Source of the DNA: Ottowia sp.
GTDB lineage: Bacteria; Pseudomonadota; Gammaproteobacteria; Burkholderiales; Burkholderiaceae_C
Assembly: GCF_016703145.1 (NCBI RefSeq)
Contig: NZ_JADJCO010000003.1
Coordinates: 1,132,001 to 1,196,000 of the forward strand
Direction of reading: 5' to 3'
DNA length: 64,000 nucleotides
In this document: piece by piece, positions 15,734 through 23,921 of the stretch
How positions within the stretch are numbered: the stretch's first letter is position 1
How the letters are laid out: every line of letters starts with the position of its first letter
Translations under genes and position numbers: made by a program
The notes under the pieces: model-generated
Database searches by the model: none
What the model was told of the DNA's origin: nothing
What the model saw: the letters and a program-made list of their open reading frames with translations, nothing else

Positions 15734-16749
15734 GGGGAGGCTCCGGTTTCGGTGTTGGCCCGTGACGGGCCGTGCTTTGCGCGCAGGACGATGCGCCCCA
15801 TCGCCTGGCGGCGTGCGAGTCGCTGCAGGCCGTCGGCAAACGACGACATCGGCAGCACGTCCGGGACTGGAGGCCGAAGGTGGCCTTGCGCCACTGCGGC
15901 GAAGAGCCGTTCGTCAGCGGCACGGTTCTCGTGCGGGTGCCGCTGCGCCCAGGCGCCCCAGTAGCACCCCACCACGCTGTAGTTCTTGAGCAGCGGCAGG
16001 TTCATGGCGAGGGCCGGGACCTCGCCGCTCGTGAATCCGATCGGCAGCATGCGGCCGTCCCAGGCCATCACCCGCGACACGGTGCCGAACAAGGAGCCGC
16101 CGACGTTGTCGAAGAACACGTCCACGCCACGGCCCTCGGTCAGTTCGAGCAAGCGGTCGCGCACCGGTTCGCGCGCGTAGTCGATGACGTGGGCCGCGCC
16201 CTGCTTGCGCGCCACTTCACCCTTTGCTGCCGAGCTGGTTCCCCCGATGACTGTCGCGCCCATCTGGCGCGCCACGTCCACGGCGGCCAGGCCGACGCCA
16301 CCCGCCGCGCCGCTGACGAAGACGGTTTCGCCCGGGCGCAGTCGCGCGCGGGTCGCCAGCGCGTAGTGCGCCGTGCCGTAGGCGTAGCGAATGGTCGAGC
16401 CGATCTCGAAACCCACGCTGTCGGGCAGTTTCACGGCGTTCGACTCGGGCGCCAGCATGCGCTCGGCCATGCCGCCGTGCCAGTGGCTGCAGGCTACGCG
16501 GTCGCCCACGCGCACACGCCGGACGTCCTCGCCAACGGCCAGCACCACCCCCGCGGCATCGCTGCCCGGCACGAAAGGCAGGGCGGGCCTCATCTGGTAG
16601 CGGCCGGCCACCATCAGCGTGTCCATGAAGCTCAACGCAGCCGCATGGACGTCGATCAGCACCTGGTCCGGGCCGGGGACGGGGTCCGCCAGCTCGCCGA
16701 ATTCGAGCGCTTCGATGCCCTCGAAGCCTCTGCAAATGACGGCGCGCAT
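15730..16749 (-). CDS. NADPH:quinone oxidoreductase-like medium-chain dehydrogenase
   Basis: A 339-residue MDR-superfamily enzyme of the zinc-free quinone oxidoreductase type: a GroES-like N-terminal half (AALSFMDTLMVAGRYQ, PFVPGSDAAGVVLAVGEDV) and a Rossmann half with VFVSGAAGGVGLAAVDVARQMGATV and the region GVDVFFDNVGGSLFGTVSRVM. The Cys/His zinc ligands of true alcohol dehydrogenases are not seen. Probable role: NADPH-dependent reduction of a quinone or an enal/enone. It lies 1 bp after the thioesterase gene and overlaps mddA by 4 bp, so all three are probably co-translated; the shared pathway is not known. Confidence 0.87.
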   Translation of the reverse strand: MRAVICRGFEGIEALEFGELADPVPGPDQVLIDVHAAALSFMDTLMVAGRYQMRPALPFVPGSDAAGVVLAVGEDVRRVRVGDRVACSHWHGGMAERMLAPESNAVKLPDSVGFEIGSTIRYAYGTAHYALATRARLRPGETVFVSGAAGGVGLAAVDVARQMGATVIGGTSSAAKGEVARKQGAAHVIDYAREPVRDRLLELTEGRGVDVFFDNVGGSLFGTVSRVMAWDGRMLPIGFTSGEVPALAMNLPLLKNYSVVGCYWGAWAQRHPHENRAADERLFAAVAQGHLRPPVPDVLPMSSFADGLQRLARRQAMGRIVLRAKHGPSRANTETGASP

Positions 16750-16750
16750 C

Positions 16751-17269
16751 TCAGCCCACCGCCTTCACGCGCACGGTGATGACTTCGGCCGTGGCGCATT
16801 CCACCAGACCCTGCCTGACGCTGCAGGCGACGACCGACTTGCGCTCCCCATGCGCGACCATGCGCGCGCGCAGTTCCAGCGCCCAGTCGACGAGGGCCGG
16901 CTTGAGGTAGGTCACGCGCAGGCTGCCCGTCACCACGCTGAAAGGGGGCGGGCCGCTGCTCAGGTCGTGGCCGGCCTCGCGGCAATGCATGGACAGCGAA
17001 GCCCAGATGGCGTGGCAATCCACCACCGACGCGATGGTGCCGCCGTAGACGTAGCCCGGGAATCCGATGTGCTCGGCCCTGGGTTGCCAGACACAGACGA
17101 ACGCGTCGTCCTTCCAGCGGCTCTTGATGTGCAAGCCATGAGCATTGAGCGTGCCGCATCCGAAGCAATGCACCTGCAGGCGGTCCTGCAACGCACGGCC
17201 ATCGTCGAAGGGATCGTGCGCCGTAGGGGATGCGCCCGGCCTCGGTGAATCCGCGATTTGAAGTTCCAT
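16751..17269 (-). CDS. PaaI-family hotdog thioesterase
   Basis: A 172-residue acyl-CoA thioesterase-like protein. CFGCGTLNAHGLHIKSRW in the first third and GYVYGGTIASVVDCHAIWAS at the central hotdog helix fit the PaaI/4HBT group in which HGG is often replaced by YGG, with the likely catalytic Asp in VVDCH. The natural substrate is a CoA or ACP thioester that cannot be named from sequence. First gene of the thioesterase-reductase-mddA operon; its upstream region contains an 8-bp-arm dyad at 17349-17372 that might be an operator. Confidence 0.85.
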   Translation of the reverse strand: MELQIADSPRPGASPTAHDPFDDGRALQDRLQVHCFGCGTLNAHGLHIKSRWKDDAFVCVWQPRAEHIGFPGYVYGGTIASVVDCHAIWASLSMHCREAGHDLSSGPPPFSVVTGSLRVTYLKPALVDWALELRARMVAHGERKSVVACSVRQGLVECATAEVITVRVKAVG

Positions 17270-17348
17270 GGGTCCTTTTCCTCAACGTCTGGTTGATCGA
17301 AAAAAGGATTCTGTTGAGCTCGACCCGGGCGCACCAGTGGCTGATTTA

Positions 17349-17372
17349 CGGTAGGGGCGGGGCACCCTACCG
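17349..17372. promoter_or_regulatory. Inverted repeat upstream of the thioesterase operon
   Basis: Perfect 8-bp arms CGGTAGGG and CCCTACCG separated by 8 bases, about 80 bp upstream of the first start codon of the minus-strand operon. No T-run follows on either strand, so an operator or RNA hairpin is more likely than a terminator. Confidence 0.4.
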
Positions 17373-17411
17373 CTGTCCGACGGTACTGCGCGGACCGGCG
17401 GGAGCCTAAAG

Positions 17412-18536
17412 CCAATACTGTTCAGATAGACAAATGGCCAGCATAATTCGGCTCCATCCAATCCATGGAGGACGGAGCCGATGGCAAGAACGCGCAAGGT
17501 ACTGCCGCACCAGGTCGATGTCGCCCACCTGATCAGCACAGGTGTACTGGCAAGCGTGTGTTCGAGGCCTCTGATCGACGAGGTGCTGGCCGAGACAGGG
17601 CGAGGCAGTCAGCGCAATCGGCTACCCCACAGCCGTACGCGGCCAGAGCGCCTTCCCGCAGGCGCGCCTGCTCGGCCTGGTCGAGTGCGGCACGCACGCC
17701 ATCGTGGCCGCCGGCATCGCCGCGTACGCACGCAGCGAGAAGGCGATGGCCACGGAACTGCTGCCGGGCTGGCTGCGCAAGGACATGTTGGTAATGGCCG
17801 ACCGGGGCTTCTACAGCTTCAAGCTCTGGGCGCTCGCTTGCGACAGCGGCGCCACGCTGCTGTGGCGCGTGAGTTCCAACATCAAGCTGGCGGCGCAGCA
17901 GGTCCTGCCCGATGGCTCGTACCTGAGCACCGTCTTCGACAGTGAAGACAGCGCCCGGCGGCATGGCCGCACGGTGCGCGTCATCGAGTACACGCTGCGC
18001 GACTTGGCCGTCCCCACAAAGGACAGCTACCGCCTGGTGACCACTTTGCTCGACCCCGAGCAGGCGCCCGGCCAAGAATTGGCGGCGCTGTACCACGAGC
18101 GCTGGGAGATCGAGGTGTGTTCGATGAGTTCAAGACGCACCTGCGCGCCAGCAGCACCGTGCTGCGCAGCAAGACGCCCGATCTGGTGAAGCAGGAACCG
18201 TGGGGGCTGCTGCTGGCGCACTTCGCCATCCGCCAACTCATGGCACAAGCGGCTTGGCAGCGCGCACTCGACCCGGATCGCCTGAGCTTCAGCCACGCGG
18301 CGCGTGATCAAACGCAAGATGCCGCAAGCCGCGGCCGTTCCCCCCTGAGCGCCTCGAAAGCTGGCGTGAGTCCCTGCTGGCCGAGATTGCCCGTGGTCGC
18401 TGCGTTAGTAGCCGCGGACGCCTCAACCCGCGCGGAGTCAAGCGCAAGATGAGCAGCTTCACCGTCCGCCATCGCGGCGCGTTGCTCCACCAGCGACATC
18501 AGCCCACGCCAGTACTGCGTATCTGAACAGTATTGG
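17412..18536 (+). mobile_element. Degenerate IS4-family element with intact ends and 8-bp target duplication
   Basis: Perfect 17-bp terminal inverted repeats (CCAATACTGTTCAGATA at 17412-17428 and its complement at 18520-18536), flanked by the direct repeat GCCTAAAG (17404-17411 and 18537-18544). At 1,125 bp it is shorter than a complete IS4-type element because of an internal deletion in the transposase gene. The stop codon of the hydrolase-LuxR gene lies within the right target repeat. Confidence 0.87.
17481..18526 (+). pseudogene. IS4-family transposase remnant
   Basis: Starts with MARTRKVLPHQVDVAHLIST, the N-terminal domain of an IS4-type transposase, but near 17614 the frame jumps to IGYPTAVRGQSAFPQARL, leaving out roughly 160 residues. 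The DDE core follows (MLVMADRGFYSFKLW, later ALYHERWEIE). A base is missing near 18113, after which VFDEFKTHLRASSTVLRSKTP continues in another frame. Further frame changes occur near 18300 and 18346 before the C-terminal GVKRKMSSFTVRHRG, whose stop lies in the right inverted repeat. Clearly non-functional, though the intact ends could still be recognised by a transposase supplied elsewhere. Confidence 0.88.
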
Positions 18537-18538
18537 GC

Positions 18539-19618
18539 CTAAAGCAATCCCTCTTGCCCGGCGCGGTGCGTGGCCTCCGCGCGCGTCCTGCATCCCAGCG
18601 CGGCCAGCGCGCCATTGACGTGCATTTCCACCGTTCTCGGGCTCAAGCCCAGCTGCTGCGCGATCTGCTTGCTGGTCCGGCCCTTGGCCACGAGCCGCAG
18701 CACCTCGTGCTGGCGCGGCGTCAGATGAACCGGGGCCGCGGGCTGCTCGCCTCGGGCCTTCGCGCGGGGCGCCGCGTCCAGGAAGGCCAGGGCCTCGTCG
18801 ACGAATGTCGTCCACGCGGCTTCATGCGTGAACGGGACGTGGTTGTTGCCCTCCAACGCGACGAAGCGGGCCCCGGGGATCAGGCTGGCCAGGCGCCGGC
18901 CTTGCTTGAACGGGACCATCTGGTCACCCTTCCGATGCAGCACCAGCGTGGGGCAGCGAACCCGCGCGCAGCTGTCCTTCACGTTCACCGCGTACATCGC
19001 CTGCAACTGGCGCACGGCCACGTCGGGGGTGGCGGTCTCGCGCTGGGCCTGATCGAAGGAGTTCCATTGGGCAGGCGTGGCATCGGGCATGAAGCGCGAG
19101 GCAAAGACCTGCCTGAAGGACGGCGAGCTGTTGCCCCAGCCGACGGCCGCCAGTTCGACCAGGAGGTCGCCCTCGCGGCGAACGGCGGGGTCCGGGTGGC
19201 TCGTGCTGTGGTACGAGGTGGCAAACCCGCCGAAAAGGATCAGGTGGGATACCCGTTCGGGGTGGCGCGCCGCGTACTCGACGGCCACGCCCGCCGCGCA
19301 GGTGAAGCCCAGCAAGGCAAAACGCTCGTGCCCGTAGGTGTCCACGACGCATTCGAGGTCCTTCACCCAGGCTTCGAAGGAGATGTCGTGCACGCGCCGC
19401 TGCGAGAGCCCGCATCCGCGGGTGTCGTAGTGGAGGTAGGTGCCATTCCTGCTGAACTCGTCGATCAGCGCGGCGTGGACGCTGCCGGCGGGCGCGTGCC
19501 CGATATGGGTCAGCCACGTGGCCGCCTTCACCAGGACGGGCCCGGAGCCGAACTGCGCCGAAGCGAGCCGGGTGCCATCCGAGGACGTGCAGAAGCGAAT
19601 GTGGGGTTGGCTGGCCAT
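18539..19618 (-). CDS. Alpha/beta-hydrolase fused to a LuxR-type DNA-binding domain
   Basis: A 359-residue two-domain protein. Residues about 1-275 form an alpha/beta-hydrolase fold (YDTRGCGLSQR, acid Asp in LHRKGDQMVPF, His in EGNNHVPF). Residues about 295-355 form a LuxR/GerE helix-turn-helix (LTPRQHEVLRLVAKGRTSKQIAQQLGLSPRTVEMHV). At the nucleophile elbow the sequence is LLGFTCAAGVAVEYA, so the usual Ser is Thr, with Cys next to it; the hydrolase domain may be a ligand sensor rather than an enzyme. Probably a transcription regulator responding to a small molecule. Before the IS4 insertion it would have been the near upstream neighbour of the thioesterase operon on the same strand, a possible target. 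Confidence 0.85.
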   Translation of the reverse strand: MASQPHIRFCTSSDGTRLASAQFGSGPVLVKAATWLTHIGHAPAGSVHAALIDEFSRNGTYLHYDTRGCGLSQRRVHDISFEAWVKDLECVVDTYGHERFALLGFTCAAGVAVEYAARHPERVSHLILFGGFATSYHSTSHPDPAVRREGDLLVELAAVGWGNSSPSFRQVFASRFMPDATPAQWNSFDQAQRETATPDVAVRQLQAMYAVNVKDSCARVRCPTLVLHRKGDQMVPFKQGRRLASLIPGARFVALEGNNHVPFTHEAAWTTFVDEALAFLDAAPRAKARGEQPAAPVHLTPRQHEVLRLVAKGRTSKQIAQQLGLSPRTVEMHVNGALAALGCRTRAEATHRAGQEGLL

Positions 19619-19741
19619 GGCGCGGACTTGCCTGCTCGGGGAGACATCGGGTCGGGTGAGAATTCTCTCCTACTCCCACGCCGCGCATCGTGTGACCGAC
19701 GCGGGCTGCCGGCTCGACCAGATGGCGCTGGCGAGTCGCTG

Positions 19742-19804
19742 ATTTGCCTCTATTTTTATAGCTGTATACGCAATATTCGTGCGGGTTTTCAGCCTGTTTT
19801 TCTT
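19742..19804 (+). repeat. Dispersed repeat, copy 4
   Basis: Contains TATTTTTATAGCTGTATACG, then CAATATTCGTGCGGGTTTTC. Lies between the two minus-strand genes and touches the stop codon of the AI-2E transporter. Confidence 0.68.
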
Positions 19805-20886
19805 ATGAACTGGCCGGCGGCGCGCCCTCGTCCTCGGGCTCTTCCTCGTCCCGGTTGAACACTGCCCAGCAGGCCATGAACATGGCCGCGATGGTCGGCC
19901 CGATGACGAAGCCGTTGATGCCGAACAGCGACATGCCGCCGATGGTGAACACCAGCACCACGTAGTCCGGCAGCTTGGTGTCCTTGCCGACCAGGATGGG
20001 GCGCAGCACGTTGTCCGACAGGCCGATGGCCACCACACCCCAGACGATGAGCGCCACGCCCTGCCAGCCGGCGCCGGTGGCCAGCAGGTAGATGGCCACC
20101 GGCCCCCACACCAGGGCGGCGCCCACGGCCGGCAGCAGCGACAGCAGCGCCATCACCACGCCCCAGAAGACGGCGCCGCCGATGCCCAGCACCCACAGCG
20201 CCACCCCGCCCAGGATGCCCTGCACGATGGCCACCACCACGTTGCCCTTGACGGTGGCGCGCACCACGGTGGAGAACTTGTTCAGCAGGTAATGCGTGTG
20301 GCCGCGCTCCAGCGGCACCGATTCGCGCACCAGGCGCGACAGCGCCAGGCCGTCGCGCAGCAGGAAGAACAGCAGGTACATCATGACCACGAAGTTGACC
20401 AGGAACTGGAAGGTGTTCTGCCCCAGCTCCAGCGCATGCGTGGCCACCAGTTGGCCACCCTGCAGCAGGCCGCTGGAGAGCTTGTCCAGCAGGCTTTCGA
20501 GGTTGACGAAGCCGAAGCGGTTGAGCCATTCGGTCACCCATCCCGGCAGCGCGGCCACGATCTGCTGGAAGTAAGTGCGAAAGCTGATGTCGCCCGAGCG
20601 CACGCGCTGCACGAAGACAGTGACGTCGGCCGCCATGGAGGTGCCGACCATGATCATGGGCAGGATCACGATCACCAGGCACACGGCCAGCGTCAGCAGC
20701 GCCGCCAGCGTGGCGCGCCCGCCCACGCGGCGCAGGATGCGCTGGTGCAGTGGGTGGAACAGCAGCGCCAGCGTCACCGCCCACATCACCGCGCCGAAGA
20801 AGGGCGCCAGCACCCACAGGAACGCCGCCGGTCACGCCGGCCAGCAGCAGCAGGAAGACGGCGCGTTGCAGGGCAGGGGTGTGCAT
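19803..20886 (-). CDS. AI-2E family (PerM-like) transporter with a frameshift near the start
   Basis: Polytopic inner-membrane protein, about 360 residues if repaired, with the AI-2E/PerM signature: paired N-terminal helices, a long amphipathic middle segment, then clusters of helices including GILGGVALWVLGIGGAVFWGVVMALLSLLPAVGAALVWGP and a final VFTIGGMSLFGINGFVIGPTIAAMF. The natural start appears to be the ATG at 20886 (MHTPALQRAVFLLLLAGVT), but the frame breaks at about 20822-20832 in a GGCGGCG run, after which the conserved frame continues as AFLWVLAPFFG. Without a repair, translation could start only at the GTG at 20813, losing half of the first helix. The substrate of this family is uncertain (AI-2, or ions in relatives). 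Confidence 0.8.
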
Positions 20887-20990
20887 GACGGGGCGCCCAC
20901 TATACCCTTGCGCGGCGGGCCGGGTGCGCGGCGCGGGCACAATCGGGCGCTGACCCGACCGACCCCAGCTTTGCCGCTGTTTTGCACGCC

Positions 20991-21404
20991 ATGGCCGCGA
21001 CCACCGCTTCCCGCGCCCCGCCCGAATCCCTGACGCTGCACGCCCGATCGCGCGTGCTGGAGCTGGCCTGGCCCGGCGGCGCCGTGCACCGGCTGCCGTT
21101 CGAGTTGCTGCGCGTGTGTTCGCCCTCGGCCGAGGTGCAGGGCCACGGCCCCGGCCAGGAGACGCTGCAGACCGGCAAGCGCGAGGTCGCCATCACCGCG
21201 CTGGCGCCGGTGGGCAACTATGGCGTGCAGCCCACCTTCTCCGACGGGCACGACAGCGGCATCTTCACCTGGGACTACCTGCACCACCTGGGCTCGCGGC
21301 AGGACGAGCTGTGGCGGGACTACGAGGCCCGCCTGGCCGCCGCCGGCCTGGACCGCGACGCGCCCATGGCGCCCAAGGCGGGCGGCGCCTGCGGCCACCC
21401 TTGA
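20991..21404 (+). CDS. DUF971 domain protein
   Basis: A 137-residue protein with the DUF971 (gamma-butyrobetaine hydroxylase N-terminal-like) fold: ESLTLHARSRVLELAWPGGAVHRLPFELLRVCSPSAE near the N-terminus, then VGNYGVQPTFSDGHDSGIFTWDYLHHLG. Stand-alone proteins of this type are small, probably metal-binding, and of unknown function. It precedes ubiE, ubiJ and ubiB on the same strand, a conserved order in Burkholderiales, hinting at a link to quinone synthesis or iron. A repeat copy separates it from ubiE. Confidence 0.8.
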   Translation: MAATTASRAPPESLTLHARSRVLELAWPGGAVHRLPFELLRVCSPSAEVQGHGPGQETLQTGKREVAITALAPVGNYGVQPTFSDGHDSGIFTWDYLHHLGSRQDELWRDYEARLAAAGLDRDAPMAPKAGGACGHP

Positions 21405-21419
21405 TCCCAGGCCGAGGAA

Positions 21420-21483
21420 GCTATGATTTTAATAGCTTTCAGCGTAATATCCATATGGGCTGGATGGTGATTTCTCTTGAAAT
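21420..21483 (+). repeat. Dispersed repeat, copy 5
   Basis: Contains the dyad GCTATGATTTTAATAGC, then AGCGTAATATCC and GGGCTGGATGG, ending CTCTTGAAAT. Lies in the DUF971-ubiE gap. Confidence 0.72.
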
Positions 21484-21549
21484 CCGGCGGCATCCCCCTC
21501 ACCTTGGGTAGTTCACCCGCTCCCCCAACCGACTAGGATGCGCCTCGAC

Positions 21550-22284
21550 ATGGTCACCACGCACTTCGGATACGAATCGGTCGACGAGCAGGACAAGGCG
21601 CGCCGCGTGCGCGGCGTGTTCGACTCCGTCGCCTCGCGCTACGACCTGATGAACGACCTCATGTCGGGCGGCCTGCACCGCGCCTGGAAGGCCTACACCG
21701 CCCTGGTCGCCAACGTGCAGGAGGGCCAGCGCGTGCTCGACATCGCCGGCGGCACGGGCGACCTGGCGCTGGCCTTCGCCAGGAAGGCGGGCCGCACCGG
21801 CCAGGTGGTGCACACCGACATCAACGAGGCCATGCTGCGCACCGGCCGCGACCGACTGCTGGACGCGGGCGTCATCCTGCCGACCCTGGTGTGCGACGCC
21901 GAGAAGCTGCCGTTTCCCGACGGCCATTTCGACCTCGTCAGCGTCGCCTTCGGCCTGCGCAACATGACGCACAAGGACTCGGCCCTGCGCGAGATGGCCC
22001 GCGTGCTCAAGGCCGGCGGCCGGCTGCTGGTGCTGGAGTTCTCGCAGGTCGCCCGGCCGCTGCGCGGCGCCTACGACCTGTACTCCTTCAAGGTGCTGCC
22101 GCATCTGGGCCGGCTGGTGGCGGGCGACGAGGGCAGCTACCGCTACCTGGCCGAGTCGATCCGCATGCACCCCAATCAAGAGGAACTCAAGGCCCTCATG
22201 AAGATCAATGGGTTTGGGCACGTGGACTATCACAACATGACGGCTGGGGTTGTTGCTCTTCACGTCGGCATCAAATGCGGTTAG
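21550..22284 (+). CDS. ubiE: Ubiquinone/menaquinone C-methyltransferase
   Basis: SAM-dependent C-methyltransferase that converts 2-polyprenyl-6-methoxy-benzoquinol to its 3-methyl form in ubiquinone synthesis. About 244 residues, the usual length. Marks: THFGYESVDEQDKARRVRGVFDSVASRYDLMNDLMS, the SAM motif VLDIAGGTGDLALAFA, and LPFPDGHFDLVSVAFGLRNMTHKDSALREM. An ATG at 21538 is also in frame; I prefer 21550 because related proteins begin M-x-TTHFG. First ubiquinone gene of a five-gene run on the plus strand. Confidence 0.96.
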   Translation: MVTTHFGYESVDEQDKARRVRGVFDSVASRYDLMNDLMSGGLHRAWKAYTALVANVQEGQRVLDIAGGTGDLALAFARKAGRTGQVVHTDINEAMLRTGRDRLLDAGVILPTLVCDAEKLPFPDGHFDLVSVAFGLRNMTHKDSALREMARVLKAGGRLLVLEFSQVARPLRGAYDLYSFKVLPHLGRLVAGDEGSYRYLAESIRMHPNQEELKALMKINGFGHVDYHNMTAGVVALHVGIKCG

Positions 22285-22340
22285 TGTCCCGCGTACGCAT
22301 TCCTTCACATCCCACCCTTCAAATCAGGAGATTTTCCCGG

Positions 22341-23321
22341 ATGAAACTGAGCCACATCGGATCGCGCTTCCTCACCCTGCTGCTGTCGGTGGTGCTGGTC
22401 GGCATGTTCACGTTCGAGGCCGAGGCCCGGCGGCTGGGCGGCGGCAAGTCGATGGGCCGCCAGTCCAGCAACGTGACCCAGCGCGAGGCCGCGCCGCCCA
22501 CCGCGCCGGGCCAGTCCAGTGCCACCGCCGGCGCGGCGGGCGCCGGCACGGCCGCGGCCGGTGCTGCCCGCAAACCCTGGGCCGGCATGCTGGGCGGCCT
22601 GGCGGCGGGCCTGGGGCTTGCTTGGCTGGCGCATTCTCTGGGCCTGGGCCCGGCCTTCGCCAACCTGCTGCTCATCGGGCTGCTGGTGGTGGCCGTGCTG
22701 GTGGTCGTTGGCCTGATTCGGCGCTCGCGCCAGGGCGGGCAGGCCGCGGGCGGCATGGCCTACCAGGGCGCCGGCGCGGCCCAGCCGGTCACGCCGCGGC
22801 AGTACAACGCCACCAAGATCGGCAACGACGCCTCGGCCCGGCCCTGGGAGGCGCAGGGCGCGCAGTTCGACGCTGGCGCGGCGCAGGGCGGCTCGATGAT
22901 CGGCTCGGCCCTGCGCGGATCGCAGAACTGGGGCATCCCGGCCGACTTCGACGTTGCCGGTTTCACCGAGGCCGCCAAGCGCAACTTCATCACCCTGCAG
23001 CAGGCCTGGGACCGTTCCGACATCCCGGCCCTGCGCGCCATGATGACCGACAGCATGCTGGACGAGATCCGCGGCCAACTGGCCGAGCGCGAGCGCACAG
23101 CCCCCGGCCAGGCGAACCAGACCGAGGTGGTGATGCTGGAAGCCCAGTTGCTCGGCATCGAGGAGCAGGACGACATGTTCATGGCCAGCGTCGAGTTCAG
23201 CGGCATGATCCGCGAGGAGCCGTCCGCCGGCCCCAGCCCCTTCCGCGAGGTCTGGAACATGACCAAGCCCAGGAGCGGCCGCGGCGGCTGGCTGGTGGCG
23301 GGCGTGCAGGCGCTGCAGTGA
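22341..23321 (+). CDS. Tim44-like domain membrane protein
   Basis: A 326-residue protein: signal or anchor helix at residues 8-28, a low-complexity Gly/Ala/Ser-rich segment, a pair of hydrophobic segments around residues 78-120, and a C-terminal Tim44-like domain (about 190-320) with FDVAGFTEAAKRNFITLQQAWDRSDIPALRAMMTDSMLDEI. Tim44-like domains in bacteria are thought to bind membranes or proteins; the bacterial role is unsettled. Its place between ubiE and ubiJ/ubiB suggests a link with the membrane-bound quinone complex. The start at 22341 follows AGGAG at suitable spacing. Confidence 0.85.
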   Translation: MKLSHIGSRFLTLLLSVVLVGMFTFEAEARRLGGGKSMGRQSSNVTQREAAPPTAPGQSSATAGAAGAGTAAAGAARKPWAGMLGGLAAGLGLAWLAHSLGLGPAFANLLLIGLLVVAVLVVVGLIRRSRQGGQAAGGMAYQGAGAAQPVTPRQYNATKIGNDASARPWEAQGAQFDAGAAQGGSMIGSALRGSQNWGIPADFDVAGFTEAAKRNFITLQQAWDRSDIPALRAMMTDSMLDEIRGQLAERERTAPGQANQTEVVMLEAQLLGIEEQDDMFMASVEFSGMIREEPSAGPSPFREVWNMTKPRSGRGGWLVAGVQALQ

Positions 23322-23381
23322 CGCCGTGACCCAGGCGGCCCGGGCTTCGCCCAGGCCGTTTGTCATCAATAATCGGGGACT

Positions 23382-23921
23382 ATGGCAACACAGTCCCCTT
23401 TTTCTTTGCTGGCCGGCGCTCTCGGCCAGCTCGCCGGGAGCCTGAAGGCGCCCTCCTGGCTGGTGGATGAGCTGCAGCATCGCCTGGTGCTGTTCCTCAA
23501 CCACGTGCTGATGCAGGAGCCCGAGGCCCAGGCCCGGCTGGTGCGCCAGCGGGGACGCGTGGTGCGCGTGCAGTGGCGCGGCTTCTCGATGCAACTGGCC
23601 GCCACGCCGGCGGGGCTGTGCGAGCTGGCGCCCGTGGCCGAGCCCGATCTGCTGCTGACCGTCACCGACAGCTCGCCGCTCGACCTGGCCCGCGGCGCGC
23701 TGCGCGGCGACCGGCCAGCGGTGCGCATCGAGGGCGACGTGCAGTTCGCCGCCGAGGTCAACTGGCTGGTCGACCACGTGCGCTGGGACGCCGAGGAAGA
23801 CCTCTCCCGCCTGGTCGGCGACGCGCCGGCGCACACCATCGCCGGCATCGGGCGCGGCATGGCGCAGGCGCTGCGGACCTTCGTCGGCAAGCTGCCGGGC
23901 CAGGACAAGGCCCGCCCATGA
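23382..23921 (+). CDS. ubiJ: Ubiquinone biosynthesis accessory factor UbiJ (SCP2 domain)
   Basis: A 179-residue protein with an SCP2-like lipid-binding domain in its first two thirds (hydrophobic start, then RVVRVQWRGFSMQLAATPAGL, TVTDSSPLDLARGALRGDRPAVRIEGDVQFAAEV) and a C-terminal helical tail. UbiJ binds hydrophobic ubiquinone intermediates in the soluble Ubi complex. It overlaps ubiB by 4 bp (ATGA), so the two are translationally coupled, as in many proteobacteria. Confidence 0.88.
   Translation: MATQSPFSLLAGALGQLAGSLKAPSWLVDELQHRLVLFLNHVLMQEPEAQARLVRQRGRVVRVQWRGFSMQLAATPAGLCELAPVAEPDLLLTVTDSSPLDLARGALRGDRPAVRIEGDVQFAAEVNWLVDHVRWDAEEDLSRLVGDAPAHTIAGIGRGMAQALRTFVGKLPGQDKARP

Noticed and set aside
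13679..15964. A 761-codon open frame running from the IS701 transposase into mddA and the reductase on the opposite strand
   Set aside because: Only its IS part is real coding sequence; the rest is antisense to conserved genes.
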